This document shows, one piece after another, positions 1 through 12,000 of a stretch of DNA of 64,000 nt. The position numbers were made by a program, and so were the translations under genes. Source of the stretch: Diabrotica undecimpunctata. Its lineage: Eukaryota; Arthropoda; Insecta; Coleoptera; Chrysomelidae. The DNA is taken from assembly GCF_040954645.1 (NCBI RefSeq), contig NC_092803.1, positions 66,994,427 to 67,058,426 on the forward strand, in the 5' to 3' direction. Each line of letters begins with the position of its first letter. Within the stretch, counting starts at the first letter, position 1. The notes beneath the pieces are model-generated. The model was given only the letters and a program-made list of their open reading frames with translations, was not told the DNA's origin and did not search any database.

Positions 1-576
1 TTATTCATCTATTTAACATACCTTAGACGGTTTTAAAAACTCTTTTTCTCTTTTGTAATTTTTAAAAATTAAAAAAAATGTGAATTTTTTAAAACCCTTT
101 TTAATGTAGTCCAGTCAGTTGTAATATAGTGTGTGATAAAAGAGGTCACTTTTGTTTACATACACATAACACTTTATAACACTGAAATAATTCATTTATT
201 TTTTACAATTATTCAAAGTAATTTTTCAATTAATCTTGAGCACGCCCATGGAGTGGTCGAAGCTACCAGTTAAAATTATGCTAATTACTCTCTCGTTCAT
301 AAAAATAAACTATAAATGATAATCGCCTAGTATAAAGAATAGTTTGAAAGCAATATGAAATGATTAAAATGAGTGCATTATAGTCAATATAATTGTATTA
401 TAATAGTTCAAGAACAAAAGAAAAGTGTACGTAAACTTTAATTAGAACTAGTGTACTAAATTCTTCTTACAGATAAGATTTATATTATGTACTTATATTT
501 TGACAATTATAACGTAATGAGATGATAAGAATTATAATAAATACAGCTGTGTAGAACATTTGAGGGAGGTGAGAGC
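1..576. other. AT-rich stretch, no gene seen
   Basis: This AT-rich sequence has no open reading frame of note, no RNA gene and no repeat that I could identify. It lies downstream of the GH1 gene and upstream of a LINE remnant. Confidence 0.5.
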
Positions 577-1045
577 TATTTAGAGAATGGCTGCGCTAGG
601 GAGGATAATGCCTAATATCGGTGGACCCAAATCCAAAAGGAGACGCTTCATGGTGTTGTGCGGTCTGTCGTCCTCTACGCGGCCCCAGTCTGGAGTGAGG
701 CAGTATAAATAACAACTTACAAGAGGCTCATGGTACGCGTGGACAGAACGTAGCATGTGCCTACAGAACTGTGTCAGCTGCCGCTCTGTGGGTTATCACC
801 GGCTGTGTTTCTTTACATGTGCTGGCAGGTGAAAGGGCCAGGATTCACAGTCGTAGGGGGCGGAACATTGTAGATTGAGAAGTGAATTAGATAAGACTGG
901 CCGAGAGATTAGTTTCAATCGGTCAGTGGCAACAAGAGTGGGAGGCAACACGTGATGTGGTGGAGTGGACGAAGTCACTAATCCCGAACCTTTCGAAGCT
1001 GGATGGACTGTGGGCATAGGCAGCTGGATTATCATCTTATGCAAA
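577..1045 (+). pseudogene. R1-like LINE ORF2 C-terminal remnant
   Basis: This is a broken remnant of the C-terminal part of a non-LTR retrotransposon reverse transcriptase protein. Reading plus-strand frames, one sees a stretch like ALGRIMPNIGGPKSKRRR, then VVRSVVLYAAPVWSEA after a frameshift, then TVSAAALWVITG, and finally LAGERARIHSRRG and IGQWQQEWEATRDVVEWTKS. That order (LYGAPVW-type block, VS.DAL.V.AG block, ERA..Y.RR block, RW...W block) is the known C-terminal layout of R1-clade LINEs. Stops and frameshifts interrupt it, the reverse-transcriptase core is absent, and the local base composition is richer in G+C than the flanks. Clade placement is from memory of the family. Confidence 0.65.
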
Positions 1046-1557
1046 TGCTGTAACGTAAATGTGTAACGATAAGACCATCAAAGAGAATTGAAATACTATT
1101 ATAAAAGTAATACCTCAATCAACCATGGGAGCTTATCGTCTATGCTTCGCCTAGCTCAGTATCTCAAGTGTGAGTTCGTCTTGTCTTAAACTAGGAATCA
1201 AACCTGAACCTCCAGCTGATAGCAAATAAAACAAATTTTAACTAATCATATTTATTAAAGTTATTAGAAATAATAGGAAAGATACTACTGAGTAGACACC
1301 TAATTTTAAGATTTCATTAGTAATTTAAGTTAGAAACAAATTGATAATTGGTCTTACTGACCAGATTTTAATGTAAGTACACTTCTGTGTCTTTAGTAAA
1401 AAAAAATATTTATTAAAAACAGGAAACAATCAACCCTGCCAATGCTTAACAATAAATATAGTGAGGGTGATACTTAGTGAGGGTCCTCCTATGAGCTGTA
1501 GTTATACCATGTGAGTGACTCCAAGTGGTTAAGTCCTCCAATGGTCAATAAATTTTC

Positions 1558-1658
1558 ATTATACGGCTAATAAAGTCTGGAATACGGCCAATAAAGTCTG
1601 GAATACGGTTAATTAATTCAGCCAATAAAATTTGGAATACGGCCAATAAACTAAAATA
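1558..1658. repeat. ~21-bp degenerate tandem repeat
   Basis: Units resembling AATAAAGTCTGGAATACGGCC recur four to five times with point changes and one insertion (AATTAATTCAGCC). It is a small minisatellite with no coding sense. Confidence 0.65.
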
Positions 1659-1768
1659 CAAAAAACAGCTCGTATTAGAGACACATCACAAAGGGTTTAA
1701 TTTCCTTGTCATTTTACAAAATTACAATTAAACAAAAAGCGGATGGCAAGAATAAAATGAAATATAAT

Positions 1769-1837
1769 TAGGTAAAAAGAAATAAAATAAGACTTAAAAT
1801 AAATTTTTTTAAGTCTTATTTTATTTCTTTTTACCTA
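1769..1837. repeat. Perfect inverted repeat (hairpin)
   Basis: The sequence starts TAGGTAAAAAGAAATAAAAT and its exact reverse complement ends the segment at 1837. Arms of about 30 bp flank a loop of only a few bases near 1800-1806. It could be a tiny MITE end pair or a hairpin scar. No coding sense. Confidence 0.8.
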
Positions 1838-1913
1838 TTTGAAATGGACTCACACAGGCAACACAATCATGATTTGAAATATAATTGTTATTATATATAT
1901 ATAAGCGGGGATC

Positions 1914-3635
1914 CTACAGCTTCTGCCGCTTCCCGCATTTCGATCGCCATCTTTTTCTATCTCTCCAGGTGTCTTCATCAATGGCTCTATCTTTCATGGT
2001 TTCCATAACACCTTGTATCCAAGACTTGGCTGGTCTTCCTCGTTTCCTTCTATTTCTTGGATTGTATTCCATAGCTCTTTTTGGCCATCTGTTGTCGTCC
2101 ATCCTCTGTACGTGTCCATACCATATTAACTGTCTAGTTTCTATTCTTTCAGAAGTTGTATGTACTCTATCTGTTTTTCTTCTAATTTCAGAATTAGGTA
2201 TACGTTCTACTCTTGATATACGGCAAGCTCTTCTTAGGTAGTCCATTTCAACCGTGTCAACTTTTTTCTTTCCTTTTACTGTCATTTGCCAACATTCTGC
2301 TCCATATGTAAGAATGGGCTCTACAATTACTTTGTAGATAGTCATTTTAGTTCTCATAGTGGCTTTGTTGGACCAAAGTATCGAATTCAGAATTTGAACA
2401 CTCTTCCTGCCTTGTTGCACTCTATAGTCTATATCTCGTTCCGTTGTTCCTTTACTGCAGATAATACTTCCCAAATATTTGTATTCGTAGCACCTTTTCA
2501 TTTGTCTAATTTCCAAATCCGGGTCTTCGTCTTCACTGCCTATTCGCATATATTCTGTTTTAGACATATTCATACTCATCCCCCATTTTTCGTATTCATC
2601 TTTGAGCTTTCTAAGCATATAATCTGCATCTTCTTCACAGCTTGCAATTAGTACTTGATCATCTGCAAAGAACAGCGTTGTCAGATAATGGTTGTTAAGC
2701 TTCAACCCCATTCCCGCACATTTTTGTCTCCACTGGTGCAGTGCTTCTTGGATATATATTTTGAATAGGGTGGGGGAAAGACAACATCCTTGTCTCAAGC
2801 CTTTCGTTACTGTAAATACCCTTGAGAAAGTATTTCCTGTTTTTACAGTGCTTTGAGGACATTTATAGATGTTCAGTATTGCTTTTAGATATGTTTTACT
2901 AAGGTCCGTTTTCGTCAAGACACTAAATAAGAGTTTTAAAGGAACTGTATCATAAGCCTTCTCCAGATCTATAAATACCAGATGCGTAGGGAGGTTTCGA
3001 GCTGTTCGTTTTTCAATTACTTGTTGAAGGGTAAATGTGTTGTCCACGCACGATCTTCCTGCTCTGAAGCCGCTTTGTTCTTCAATTTCTTTATACTCCT
3101 CTTCTATTCTTCTTTTCAATATACGACCATATAACCTTCCCAGCGAGCTAGTTACGCTAATGCCTCTATAATTTCCGCATTCTTTTCTGTCTCCCTTTTT
3201 ATAAATGGGGCTAATGTGGGCCAAATTCCAATCGTCTGGAATCGTTTGGCCTTCAATTAAGCATTTATTAAAAATATTCACTATGCTTTCCAAAAGAGCA
3301 TCCGGTCCATGTTTCACCAACTCGATGGGAATGTCTCCAGGCCCGGGTGCTTTTCCATTTTTCATTTGTTTCAATTCTTTTTTCAGTTCTTCTTTGTTTA
3401 TCTTATGCACCTCTGAGTTTTCTATCATTGAAATATGGTCAGGTCTTTCCGTAAATTCGTGCCTACTTTCTGTTAATAGCGTTTCGTAATATTTTTCCCA
3501 CTTTTTATTTTGAATCAGGTTTATATTTCCCTCATCTTTTCTTTCTTTTCTAATACTTTTTATGAATTTCCAAGCTTGTGTCACTTTGGTTCCTCCTAAG
3601 CATCGGTCCATCTCTTCGCATTTCTCTTCCCACAT
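1914..3635 (-). CDS. LINE reverse transcriptase (573 codons open)
   Basis: This encodes the reverse transcriptase core of the RTE-like element, which copies the element RNA at the nicked target. Domains in order: linker, fingers with KAPGPGDIPIELVKHG (about residue 95), DDWNLAHISPIYKKGDR, NYRGISVTSSLGRLYGRIL, then palm motif A FIDLEKAYDTV (around 220), RQGCCLSPTLF, the catalytic FFADD box (around 325), and a thumb/C-terminal region ending with WYGHVQRMDDNRWPKRAME and a GRPAKSW tail. All polymerase aspartates are present and the frame is open for 573 codons, so this copy looks fairly young. The natural protein would start upstream in the endonuclease; the first Met here is only the first one after the frameshift. 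Confidence 0.85.
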   Translation of the reverse strand: MWEEKCEEMDRCLGGTKVTQAWKFIKSIRKERKDEGNINLIQNKKWEKYYETLLTESRHEFTERPDHISMIENSEVHKINKEELKKELKQMKNGKAPGPGDIPIELVKHGPDALLESIVNIFNKCLIEGQTIPDDWNLAHISPIYKKGDRKECGNYRGISVTSSLGRLYGRILKRRIEEEYKEIEEQSGFRAGRSCVDNTFTLQQVIEKRTARNLPTHLVFIDLEKAYDTVPLKLLFSVLTKTDLSKTYLKAILNIYKCPQSTVKTGNTFSRVFTVTKGLRQGCCLSPTLFKIYIQEALHQWRQKCAGMGLKLNNHYLTTLFFADDQVLIASCEEDADYMLRKLKDEYEKWGMSMNMSKTEYMRIGSEDEDPDLEIRQMKRCYEYKYLGSIICSKGTTERDIDYRVQQGRKSVQILNSILWSNKATMRTKMTIYKVIVEPILTYGAECWQMTVKGKKKVDTVEMDYLRRACRISRVERIPNSEIRRKTDRVHTTSERIETRQLIWYGHVQRMDDNRWPKRAMEYNPRNRRKRGRPAKSWIQGVMETMKDRAIDEDTWRDRKRWRSKCGKRQKL

Positions 3636-4402
3636 TTCGTTTTTTCTTTTAGTGACTTCCTTCTTTGCTTCCCTGTTGAGTCTGCTGTAAATTCTGCGGT
3701 CTTCTGAGTCTTTCGTGGATAGCCATGTTTGATAAGCTTTTTTTTGTCTTTAATTAATTTTCCTACTTCTTCGTTCCACCACTCAGGATTTTTTCTTTTG
3801 TCAGCTTCTTCGTACCCCAATGCCTCTTTGGCCGCCTGATGAATGCAATTTTTTATATCTTGATATTCTTTTTCGGCTGTTTCTCTTCGAGTTAAGTGAG
3901 TTAGTTTTGAGGCTAGTCTAAGTTTGTAGAGGAATTGTACTGATTCTTGTTTGAGGCTATCAATATTATATCTTATCTTTGTGGAAGCTGCTACCTTCTC
4001 CTGTTCAATTTTATTCTTGTTTACTTTCCTGTAGTGTATGGTTATTTTTGCGACCACCATATAGTGGTCAGATCCGCATTCGGCACCACGATACACCCTT
4101 ACGTCATTTGTTTGGAGCCTTTTGTTTTCTGGTTGGATGAGATAGTCGATTATAGATTTTATCTTTTTCTTTGGTTGTTCCCAGGTAAATTTATGTATAT
4201 CTTTGTGCTGATAAAATCCATTCATTATTTTAAGCTGTAATGTTTCACAAAGATCAATGAGTCGCTCTCCGTTGTTGTTTATTTTGTCTTCACCATATCT
4301 TCCTACCACATTGTCTTGTAATTTTTTGCCTACCCGAGCATTGAAATCTCCTAATAGGCATATTTCTTTGGATCGGTTTACATGGGTCAACACGTCAAGC
4401 AA
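3596..4402 (-). pseudogene. LINE endonuclease domain, N-terminally truncated
   Basis: This encodes the C-terminal part of the LINE endonuclease, which nicks the target DNA. Visible signatures are LLGDFNARVG near the start, then NGERLIDLCETLQLKIMN, the FTWEQP block, IDYLI and CGSDHYMVV, which together form the exonuclease/endonuclease/phosphatase fold's D-N...SDH motifs. The N-terminal catalytic Asn and Glu segments are missing because of 5' truncation. The frame is lost in the homopolymer at 3738-3745, after which the rightful continuation is in the frame of the neighbouring reverse-transcriptase ORF. Confidence 0.8.
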
Positions 4403-4418
4403 TTTGTCATTGTTATTA

Positions 4419-5894
4419 CTTAGTTAAATTCTGTTCAGATCCCTATATGCATATAATCAAAAAATGTCCTTTCGACAGAAGTGAGGTTACGAATATTGAA
4501 AATGCTGTCAGACTTATAGAATAAAGATTACAATGAAAGTACTCACCCCAAGAGAATGTTGCAGACCATAAAATGCAGCTTATTATAATTCCTACCTTCT
4601 TTTATAAATTTCAATCATAAACAAAAAATAATCCCACCATTAAAAGGTGATTGACAGAAGTAGGAAGGAACTGCATGAAGTTAGCACAGATGTCATAGGA
4701 TGTTCCTATATGATGGAATTAGCTTTTCTGTCAACATAGAACAGAAAATGTAGTCTACCGGACAGAAAGAGAGAAGGTAAATATTTATTCTACGGGACAA
4801 AAGAGAGAAACAAGAAAGACAGAGGGCGCCAACTACTTTTTGAAAAAAAAAAAATAGTAAAAACGAAGCTGAATGCAAAGGAATACATACATTAGAAATT
4901 AAAATAAAATAATTATTTAAATATAAATTAATGCTTTCACATATAAAATTACAATAGGAAAATTAGTCCCATCTATTGTCTCGTCTCAATAAATTTTTCT
5001 CTGCACTTTATGAAAATTATTCACTTTAATTAACTTTCTATCGAAAAACTCCTTCCCTGGTCCTGCTTATAAAAACAGTCCTGTCGATCAAAAGAACGTC
5101 CGGACTCACATTTCTATCTCCTTTTGGGATTGCCCCTATCTGCTTAACTACGAATCTCTCCGGGAATAATAATTTGTTTGTACTTACAAATTTTGCACCC
5201 TTTTCGTCCGGCAAATCAGCTTTTAAAACTTACTGACACTACTATTTTCACAAAATCTATACTTTTCTTTCAACGTTTAAAACAAAACACACACTTGTCT
5301 ATTTGATCTTTCCTCACTTCCCGTCCAACAGCAGATGATCACATTTTCTTCTTTAAAAATTATTCTCGTCTCGTCTCGTCTCGTCTCTTACATAATTTTC
5401 TGTTGATCAATCAACATCCTTGACTCAATTCTCCAAACGCCAACACTCTCTAATTCCCTAATTGTGTACAAAAATATGAGACAAAGACTTTCTACTTTCT
5501 ACTAATACTCTTAGTGACTTGTTTCACGGTAACCGAAATTAATACTTAAAAATGGAGGTAGATTTGAGTTTTGTTTACTTAAACTAATCTTAAATACCTA
5601 TCCTAATTTGAAAATCCGAAATTTACTGTAAATCTAAATATGATATAACTATAACATGATTTTACAAATTTTTGTGTCTTCTTCATTTTCTCTATTAATA
5701 ATATATTCACTTATCTTACTCATCTTACTCATCTTAAGCAAGTTTCCTGGTTTTCTTTAATTTGTGTTATCTATTTTATGTGTGGGTAAAGTAGGTAAAA
5801 TAGTAAATAATAAATAAGATATATGGCAAAGACTTAATTAAAATTTAATTACAAAACTTAATAAGTAGTTAACAGTAGTTATCTTTTTCACAAG
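4419..5894. other. Downstream flank of the GH1 gene, no gene seen
   Basis: No coding region is apparent. A five-unit TCTCG short tandem repeat sits at about 5364-5388. On the minus strand an ATTAAA (about 5846-5851), some 45 bp after the GH1 stop, is a weak candidate polyadenylation signal. Confidence 0.45.
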
Positions 5895-6027
5895 TTAATC
5901 ATCAAAGCAGCCAACGATAGTAGCACATCTAGTTAAAATAACCTCCTTATAGTATTCAGCTGATGGTTTTGCGGTTCTTGTTAAATCTGGACTACTGAAG
6001 TCGACATCATATAAACCATACTTTATA
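5895..6027 (-). CDS. GH1 exon 9 (C-terminus)
   Basis: Encodes the final 44 residues: completes the split T codon, then [26 protein letters not shown] and a short tail ending GCFDD before TAA. The acceptor is TTTTTTAG at 6028-6029. The KYGLYxVDF and PKxSAxYY blocks are hallmark GH1 C-terminal sequence. Confidence 0.88.
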
Positions 6028-9000
6028 CTAAAAAACAATAAAAAAATATTGACTAATTATAATAAATATTGTATCTTCTACATCTTTGGACGTTGAAGAA
6101 CTGTATATAGTCTTTTAATATGGAATTGAAGGTTATCTATGCTTACAGATAGGAAATACAGAGGGCATATAATTTATAATTTAGAAGAGAGTTGTCATCC
6201 GGTCGAGAGATAGAGAGATCGTAGACAACTTTGAATACTACGAGTATGAACACTTTTCTAATATTAAAATCATATTAAGGAATGTCTGAATGGAAGATCC
6301 GACAAAGGATTAAAATTTTATTAATCTTTCATATTTTGTTAGAAAAACATCTTTGAGAAAGTAGAAATTTTAATATTTTCAAGTTTATATGTAATAATCA
6401 AAATAAATATATGCCAGATAATTGAGTAAGTTGCAAGCTTGTATCATGGTAGGTGATAATGTGCTTTATTCATTTTCATTTTCTATTATTTTTTAGTACT
6501 CTATCCGACTCTTCAACCTCTTCATAGCGGTATTCTATTACACACACATGTTTTTTTTATTTTAAATTCATCATCTTTATCATCATCCAGTTTCTCGCGT
6601 CTACTGCTCCAGAAAATTCTATTTTGCGCAAGTTATACCCTATTCTCCGTATATCGTCTGTCCATCGCATAGGTGGCCTCTTCTGTCATTTCTTATGTTT
6701 ATGGGGTGTACATTTCAATAATCTCTTCATTCGTGAATTATCACTGAGCCGTGGTGCTTGTCCTGCCAATCTCCATTTTAGCCTTGATATATTTTTTTAA
6801 CGCAGTCTGTAGGTTTAATTCTTAATATTGATTTTTCATTTTGTGAGCGTTTTATTTAGCATAAGATTTTAAATTGGGTATTAAAAAAAATTTCAGAATT
6901 GACAAAGCGCCATTAGTCTGCAATCAGGTATTTGCGATCAGTATTTATGTTTCGACATTAATAAATTTGGTTTAAAAAGATTTTTAAAACATTAATCAGG
7001 TTTTGTTTATTTCTGGGACTCCATCTCTTTATATTTAAGTCAATGTATTTGTTTCTAGTTACTCTAATATTACCTTTGAATTATTTAAATATAAATGTAA
7101 ATATAAAATCTAAAAATAATAAAAAATAAATTTAACAACAAAACAGACATTTAGACTACACAAGCCATTACTATTTTTACTGGGAATAAGCCACAATTTA
7201 AGTTTAAAATAAGTTTACTATTGACGTTTCAATTTCCACTGTTGTTGTTCTCAAACATTTTTTTTCGATTTCCGAAGTGGAAATCGAAAGGTCAAAAATA
7301 AACTTATTTTAAACTTATTGTGTCTTATTACCAACGAAAATAGTAACTGCATTAGGATGCCGCCAGAAAATAGATTCAGAACAATACACGAGTCAATCTA
7401 CGTAGACTTAAAAAATAAATTATTGTAATACTTACGTATAGCCGAAGAGCCATTCCATATTATCCATCAGACTCCAAACTGTATATCCAAGTACAGAAAC
7501 TTCATCATCTATCATTGATTCTCTTATATATTTCAAATAGGACTGGAAAACAAGTATCAACTATAATATACAACTATATTATTATATACAAGTATATAAT
7601 CCAATACATGGAAATCACCACAAGATACTCCACGCCGCATAGTGAGAAATCAAATAGATTACATTCTGATTAATAAAAGATTTCGGAACAGCATAACATC
7701 AGTCAAGACATACCCAGGAGCTGATATCAAATCAGACCATAACCCACTGATTGGCAAAATTAGGCTCAGGCTAAAGAAGGTTAGAGGTAGTGTCAATCCA
7801 AAATTCGACATCAAGCTTTTAAAAGATCAACACACAGAACATAGTATAAAGTGGTATATACAGAACAATTTGAATACCGTTATTCAATCGGATGTAATGG
7901 ACCAGGAGCTAGAAAAGTTACATACAGTTTCAAAAGACATATGAGAGAAATTTCTCAAACCGCCAAAAATAAAGAAGAAATCGTAGATGACAAATGAGAT
8001 TCTAGATATGATGGAAGAGAGGCGAAAGTTCAAAGATCAAGACATGTCATTATATAAAAGAATCGATAAAAAGATCAAAAAAGCTATTAGAATAGCTAAG
8101 GATGCACATCTAAGAAAACAGTGTGAGGAAATACAGCAATTGCATCATAAACACGATTCATTTAATATGCACAAAAAAGTTAAAGAAGCCGCAGGCTTAT
8201 ACAAACCTAGAAGAGTTGGGTTAAGTTGAGCAGATCACCAAGGCAAACCACTGTTAACTGTGGAAGAAAAACTAGACACTTGGAAGAATTATGTGGAAGT
8301 AACTTTTGCAGATGAAAGGCAGAATACCATTGAAGACACTGAGTGCCAAACAGGACCCCCGATTACCATTGAAGAAGTCACGTCAGCTATTAAAAGAACT
8401 AAAGATGGTAAAGCGGTAGGGCCTGACGAGTTTTGTGCAGAATTCCTAAAACTTATGGATGAACAGGGAATAAAATGGATAACAACTGTATTCAACAACA
8501 TATACGTAACTGGAAACCAGACAGCCAATATTAAAGTGGATGACCAATTGACAGAGACACTTTCCATAGATAGAGGAGTAAGGCAAGGATGCATTCTGTC
8601 CCCGGTGTTATTTAGTATATACTCTGAATATATCTTCGAGCAAGCGCTAGGCGAACTACAAGAAGGCGTATTAGTCAACGGAATACGTCTAAACAACATT
8701 AGATATGCCGACGACGCAGTAGTTTTTGCAGATAGTCTGGACGGTTTGCAAAGAATAATGTCGCGTATATCAGATATAAGTAGAGAACACGGACTTGATC
8801 TTAATACGAAGAAAGCAAAGTACATGGTAATCAGTAAGCGCGAAATATTAAATACACAGCTTTTGGTTAACCAACATCCAATTGAGAGAGTGGACAGCTA
8901 CACATACCTTGGTACCAACATTAACAGCCAATGGGATCACTCCAGTAAAATAAAACAACGCATAGGAAAAGCGAGATCGGCGTTCATAATGATGAAGTCT

Positions 9001-12000
9001 CTTTTCAGAAGTCACGATTTGCCACTTGCTACCAAAATCTCTCATTAGATGCTATGTATGTTCTACGTTATTATACGGAGTAAAGGCCTGGACACTTTCC
9101 GAAGCTTCTTTAAGAAAACTCGAGGCATTCGAGATGTGGTGTTACAGACGTATTTTAAGAATTTCATGGGTGGATCGTGTGACTAATGTTAAGGTACTAA
9201 GTAGAATAGGCAAGGAATGCGAGATTATTAACACCATCAAGAGCGCAAACTAGAATATCTTGGCCATGTTATGAGGAATGAACAGAGATACGGCTTGTTG
9301 CAACTCATTCTTCAGGGTAAGGTATTTGGAAAAAGAGGACCAGGGAGAAGAAGAATATCTTGGCTTCAAAATCTGAGTAAGTGGTTTAATACATCGACAA
9401 CCAGACTATTTAGAATAGCAGCAAGCAAATTTAGGATAGCCATGTTGATCGCCAACATCCGAAACGGATAGGCATCGTAAGAAGAAGAAGATATAGTCCA
9501 AGAGATTAAATCCCAACGTCTTGGATGGGCTGGCCATGTCCATAGACTCCCTAAAAACCGCCTTGCCAAATTAATATGGGAGGAAGCCCCCACAGAAAGA
9601 AGACCCTTAGGACGTCCACGAATGCGATAGATAGACAATATATGGTCAGATCTAAGAACGATGGGGCTGCCCACTGACCCAACTATTATGGACGACGGTT
9701 CAAGATGGAAGCAAGTTGTGCAGTCAGCCAAAACCCACCCCGGGTTGTAGTGCTACGAGAAGAAGAAGAAGATATATACAAGTAACACCTATATAGTAAG
9801 AAATAAGTAATTTGCAAACACAAACTTAAAAGCAGGTTTATTTAAAATGTTTTTGCTAACCCCTTGGATTGAACTTATACGCTGTGTCCATAAAGTACAG
9901 AATAAATTTATTATTTTTAATATAAATATTTTCAAGAAAAGCTAAAACACGTCAATTGCTAAAATTATTTTTTTACAAAATACAAAAGTTCTATATCAAT
10001 GATCAGTCATCCCACATATGCCAACTGCGGAAAAGAGACACTGCAAACACATACTCGTACATAGAAAAGATAGAAAATAAGGAACAGAGATGTCAGTAAT
10101 ACATACACACACAGTTTCCGACTGTTAATCGTATAAGATCGTAAATGAATAAGAAGACCTGTAAATAAAACCAAAAAGGGAAATCAAAATCAAAAAAAGA
10201 AACGAATGGTTAATAGGTTAAACCAAGGGGTAAAACCAATAACTCTATACAGCTTAGATCAAAGTGGGACAGCTTGGCTCACTAAGAGCACATACCGCGG
10301 AACGGCGGATGGTGGAATGCTTGTTGGTTGGGGAAAACTGCCCTGAATCACGAGATCTTGGGAGTATGCTCTGGGTTCTAATCTATTAAGTAAGATCTCC
10401 TCTACTTTTAAACATATGAGATCGCAGCAACTCTAAGCTGTGACTCCATATGATTAAATGGTGCCAGAATTGTTAATTTTGTGTGTGTATTTGTATGTGT
10501 ACGTGAACTTTAATTTTTGTTTATTTTATCTTCTTTGATACTGTTATACGCTATTTTAGATTTAACAAAATATTAATTTAAAATATCTTTACCTGGATGT
10601 AGTACATTCTTCTGTCATCATTCAAATACATATTTCCTGCTGCGGATGGGTATCCATTTTCTGTAATAAACACTCCCGGATTATTGTATTGGTCTTTAAT
10701 CCACTTTAACAAAGGTTTTATACTCTTTGGAATAACCTGTGTGATTTAAATAATAAAGAATATAAGTTTTTATGAAAATTTAAATAAACTATTAGATAAT
10801 GTTAAAACTAAATGTTTAATCTGAACAAAAGAAACTAAAAATTTCAACATTAAGATATAAATAAATATACATTTATACAAAATAGTAATGGTACAGTCGA
10901 AACAAAAATGACAAATCAAAGTTTAAATGACGTTAGAGTAAACAAAGGAGTTATTTGTGGCAGTCGTCAATACTTATTGAATACCAAGATCACATTTTTG
11001 TAGGAAACCCACGAGCAGTAAAAGTAGACCATGAAAAGTAGAAAGTACTGGAGAAGAAATAAAAAAACAAAGCAGCTGTGAAAAAGAAATTGAGAGAATT
11101 ATATAGAAACGGACCGAACAAAATAATTAATGTAAAACTAATCAATTTAATAATAACTAAAGACCTAATATCATATGTCTGCACGAAGCAGCAACAGAAA
11201 CCGGATACCAAGTCAAAATTCTCATATTGATGAAATAAAAACACTAATAAGATGGTAAATATCTTCTTCTTCTTCTTCTTTTTTATATAGGCATGACTCT
11301 GTCTGTTTTTGAATTTGCCTCCAGTAAGTTGTCGTTCCATCGTTTTCGTGGTCTTCCTACTGATCGTCTTCCTATTGGGGAACCATCTGTTGCCCTCTTT
11401 ACTACCCTATTTGTTGCCATTCGGCTTATATGATCATTCCATTCTACTCATATTTCTTACCCAGTTCTTGATGCTCTCCACTTTGCATCTACGTCGTATA
11501 TCTGTACTTCTAGCTTTGTCCCATAGTGTCTGACTATCAATTTCCAACATATTTTTTGTCCTCTCTATTGCATGTCTTGTTTCTGCCGCGTATGTCATTA
11601 TTAGTCTGATGACTGTTTTGTAAATTCTGCCTTTCATTTCTTTCCCGATATTTTTATTTCTTCATATTGTTTCATACAGGCAGCCTGCGGTTCTGTTTGC
11701 TCTATTCACTTGATCTTTTGCTTTAGTTTCGAGCTTTTCGTAGCTAGATAATGTGATGCCTAGATGTTTAAACTCCATCACTTGTTCTAATATCTGACAT
11801 TCCAGCTCCAATTTACATCTTAGTAAATTGGCTGTGGTAACCATGCTCACTTTGAGAGAGTAGTATTGCGTCATCTGCATAGCAGATTATTTTAAGTTGT
11901 TTTTCTCCCATTTGATATTCTTTTTAGTTCTAACTTTTTTATTATTTTATCCATAATCAGGTTAAACAATAGAGGACTCAGATAATCTCCCTGTCTTATC

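Larger units (their letters stand above)
1046..1893. other. Non-coding stretch with small repeats
   Basis: No gene is visible. The stretch holds a short tandem repeat (1558-1658), a perfect hairpin (1769-1837) and the left target-site duplication of the next LINE (ATTGTTATTA at 1884-1893). Confidence 0.5.
1894..4408 (-). mobile_element. RTE-like LINE, 5'-truncated, with 10-bp TSD
   Basis: A minus-strand non-LTR retrotransposon is flanked by the direct repeat ATTGTTATTA (1884-1893 and 4409-4418). The 3' end carries a short TATA-type simple repeat next to the left repeat, as is usual for RTE-like elements. The 5' end stops inside the endonuclease domain, so the insertion is a 5'-truncated copy. 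It encodes the end of an apurinic-type endonuclease followed by a reverse transcriptase, separated by one frameshift in a run of eight T (3738-3745). The element lies just downstream of the GH1 gene and in the same orientation. The clade name is inferred from domain style, not from a search. Confidence 0.85.
7595..9772 (+). mobile_element. Chimeric LINE insertion with one 12-bp TSD
   Basis: The direct repeat TATATACAAGTA (7583-7594 and 9773-9784) encloses two LINE pieces in the same orientation: an endonuclease/reverse-transcriptase element (about 7600-9487) and the 3' tail of a different LINE (about 9488-9770). They meet at a GAAGAAGAAGA run, and the whole ends in another GAA run. One target duplication around both suggests a single integration of a chimeric RNA or a template switch. 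It lies in GH1 intron 7, opposite in orientation to the gene. Confidence 0.8.

Noticed and set aside
1150..1205. TAGCTCAGT and, on the other strand, GGTTTGATTCC as tRNA A and B boxes
   Set aside because: The two boxes are on opposite strands, so they cannot form one tRNA gene.
3205..3489. CRISPR-like or other prokaryotic features
   Set aside because: No regularly spaced repeats, ribosome-binding sites or operon structure anywhere; the content is clearly eukaryotic.
10262..10400. tRNA/SINE-like patch (TTGGCTCACTAAGAGC and GGGTTCTAATCT)
   Set aside because: The box-like motifs are about 100 bp apart, there is no cloverleaf and no repeat partner in the window.
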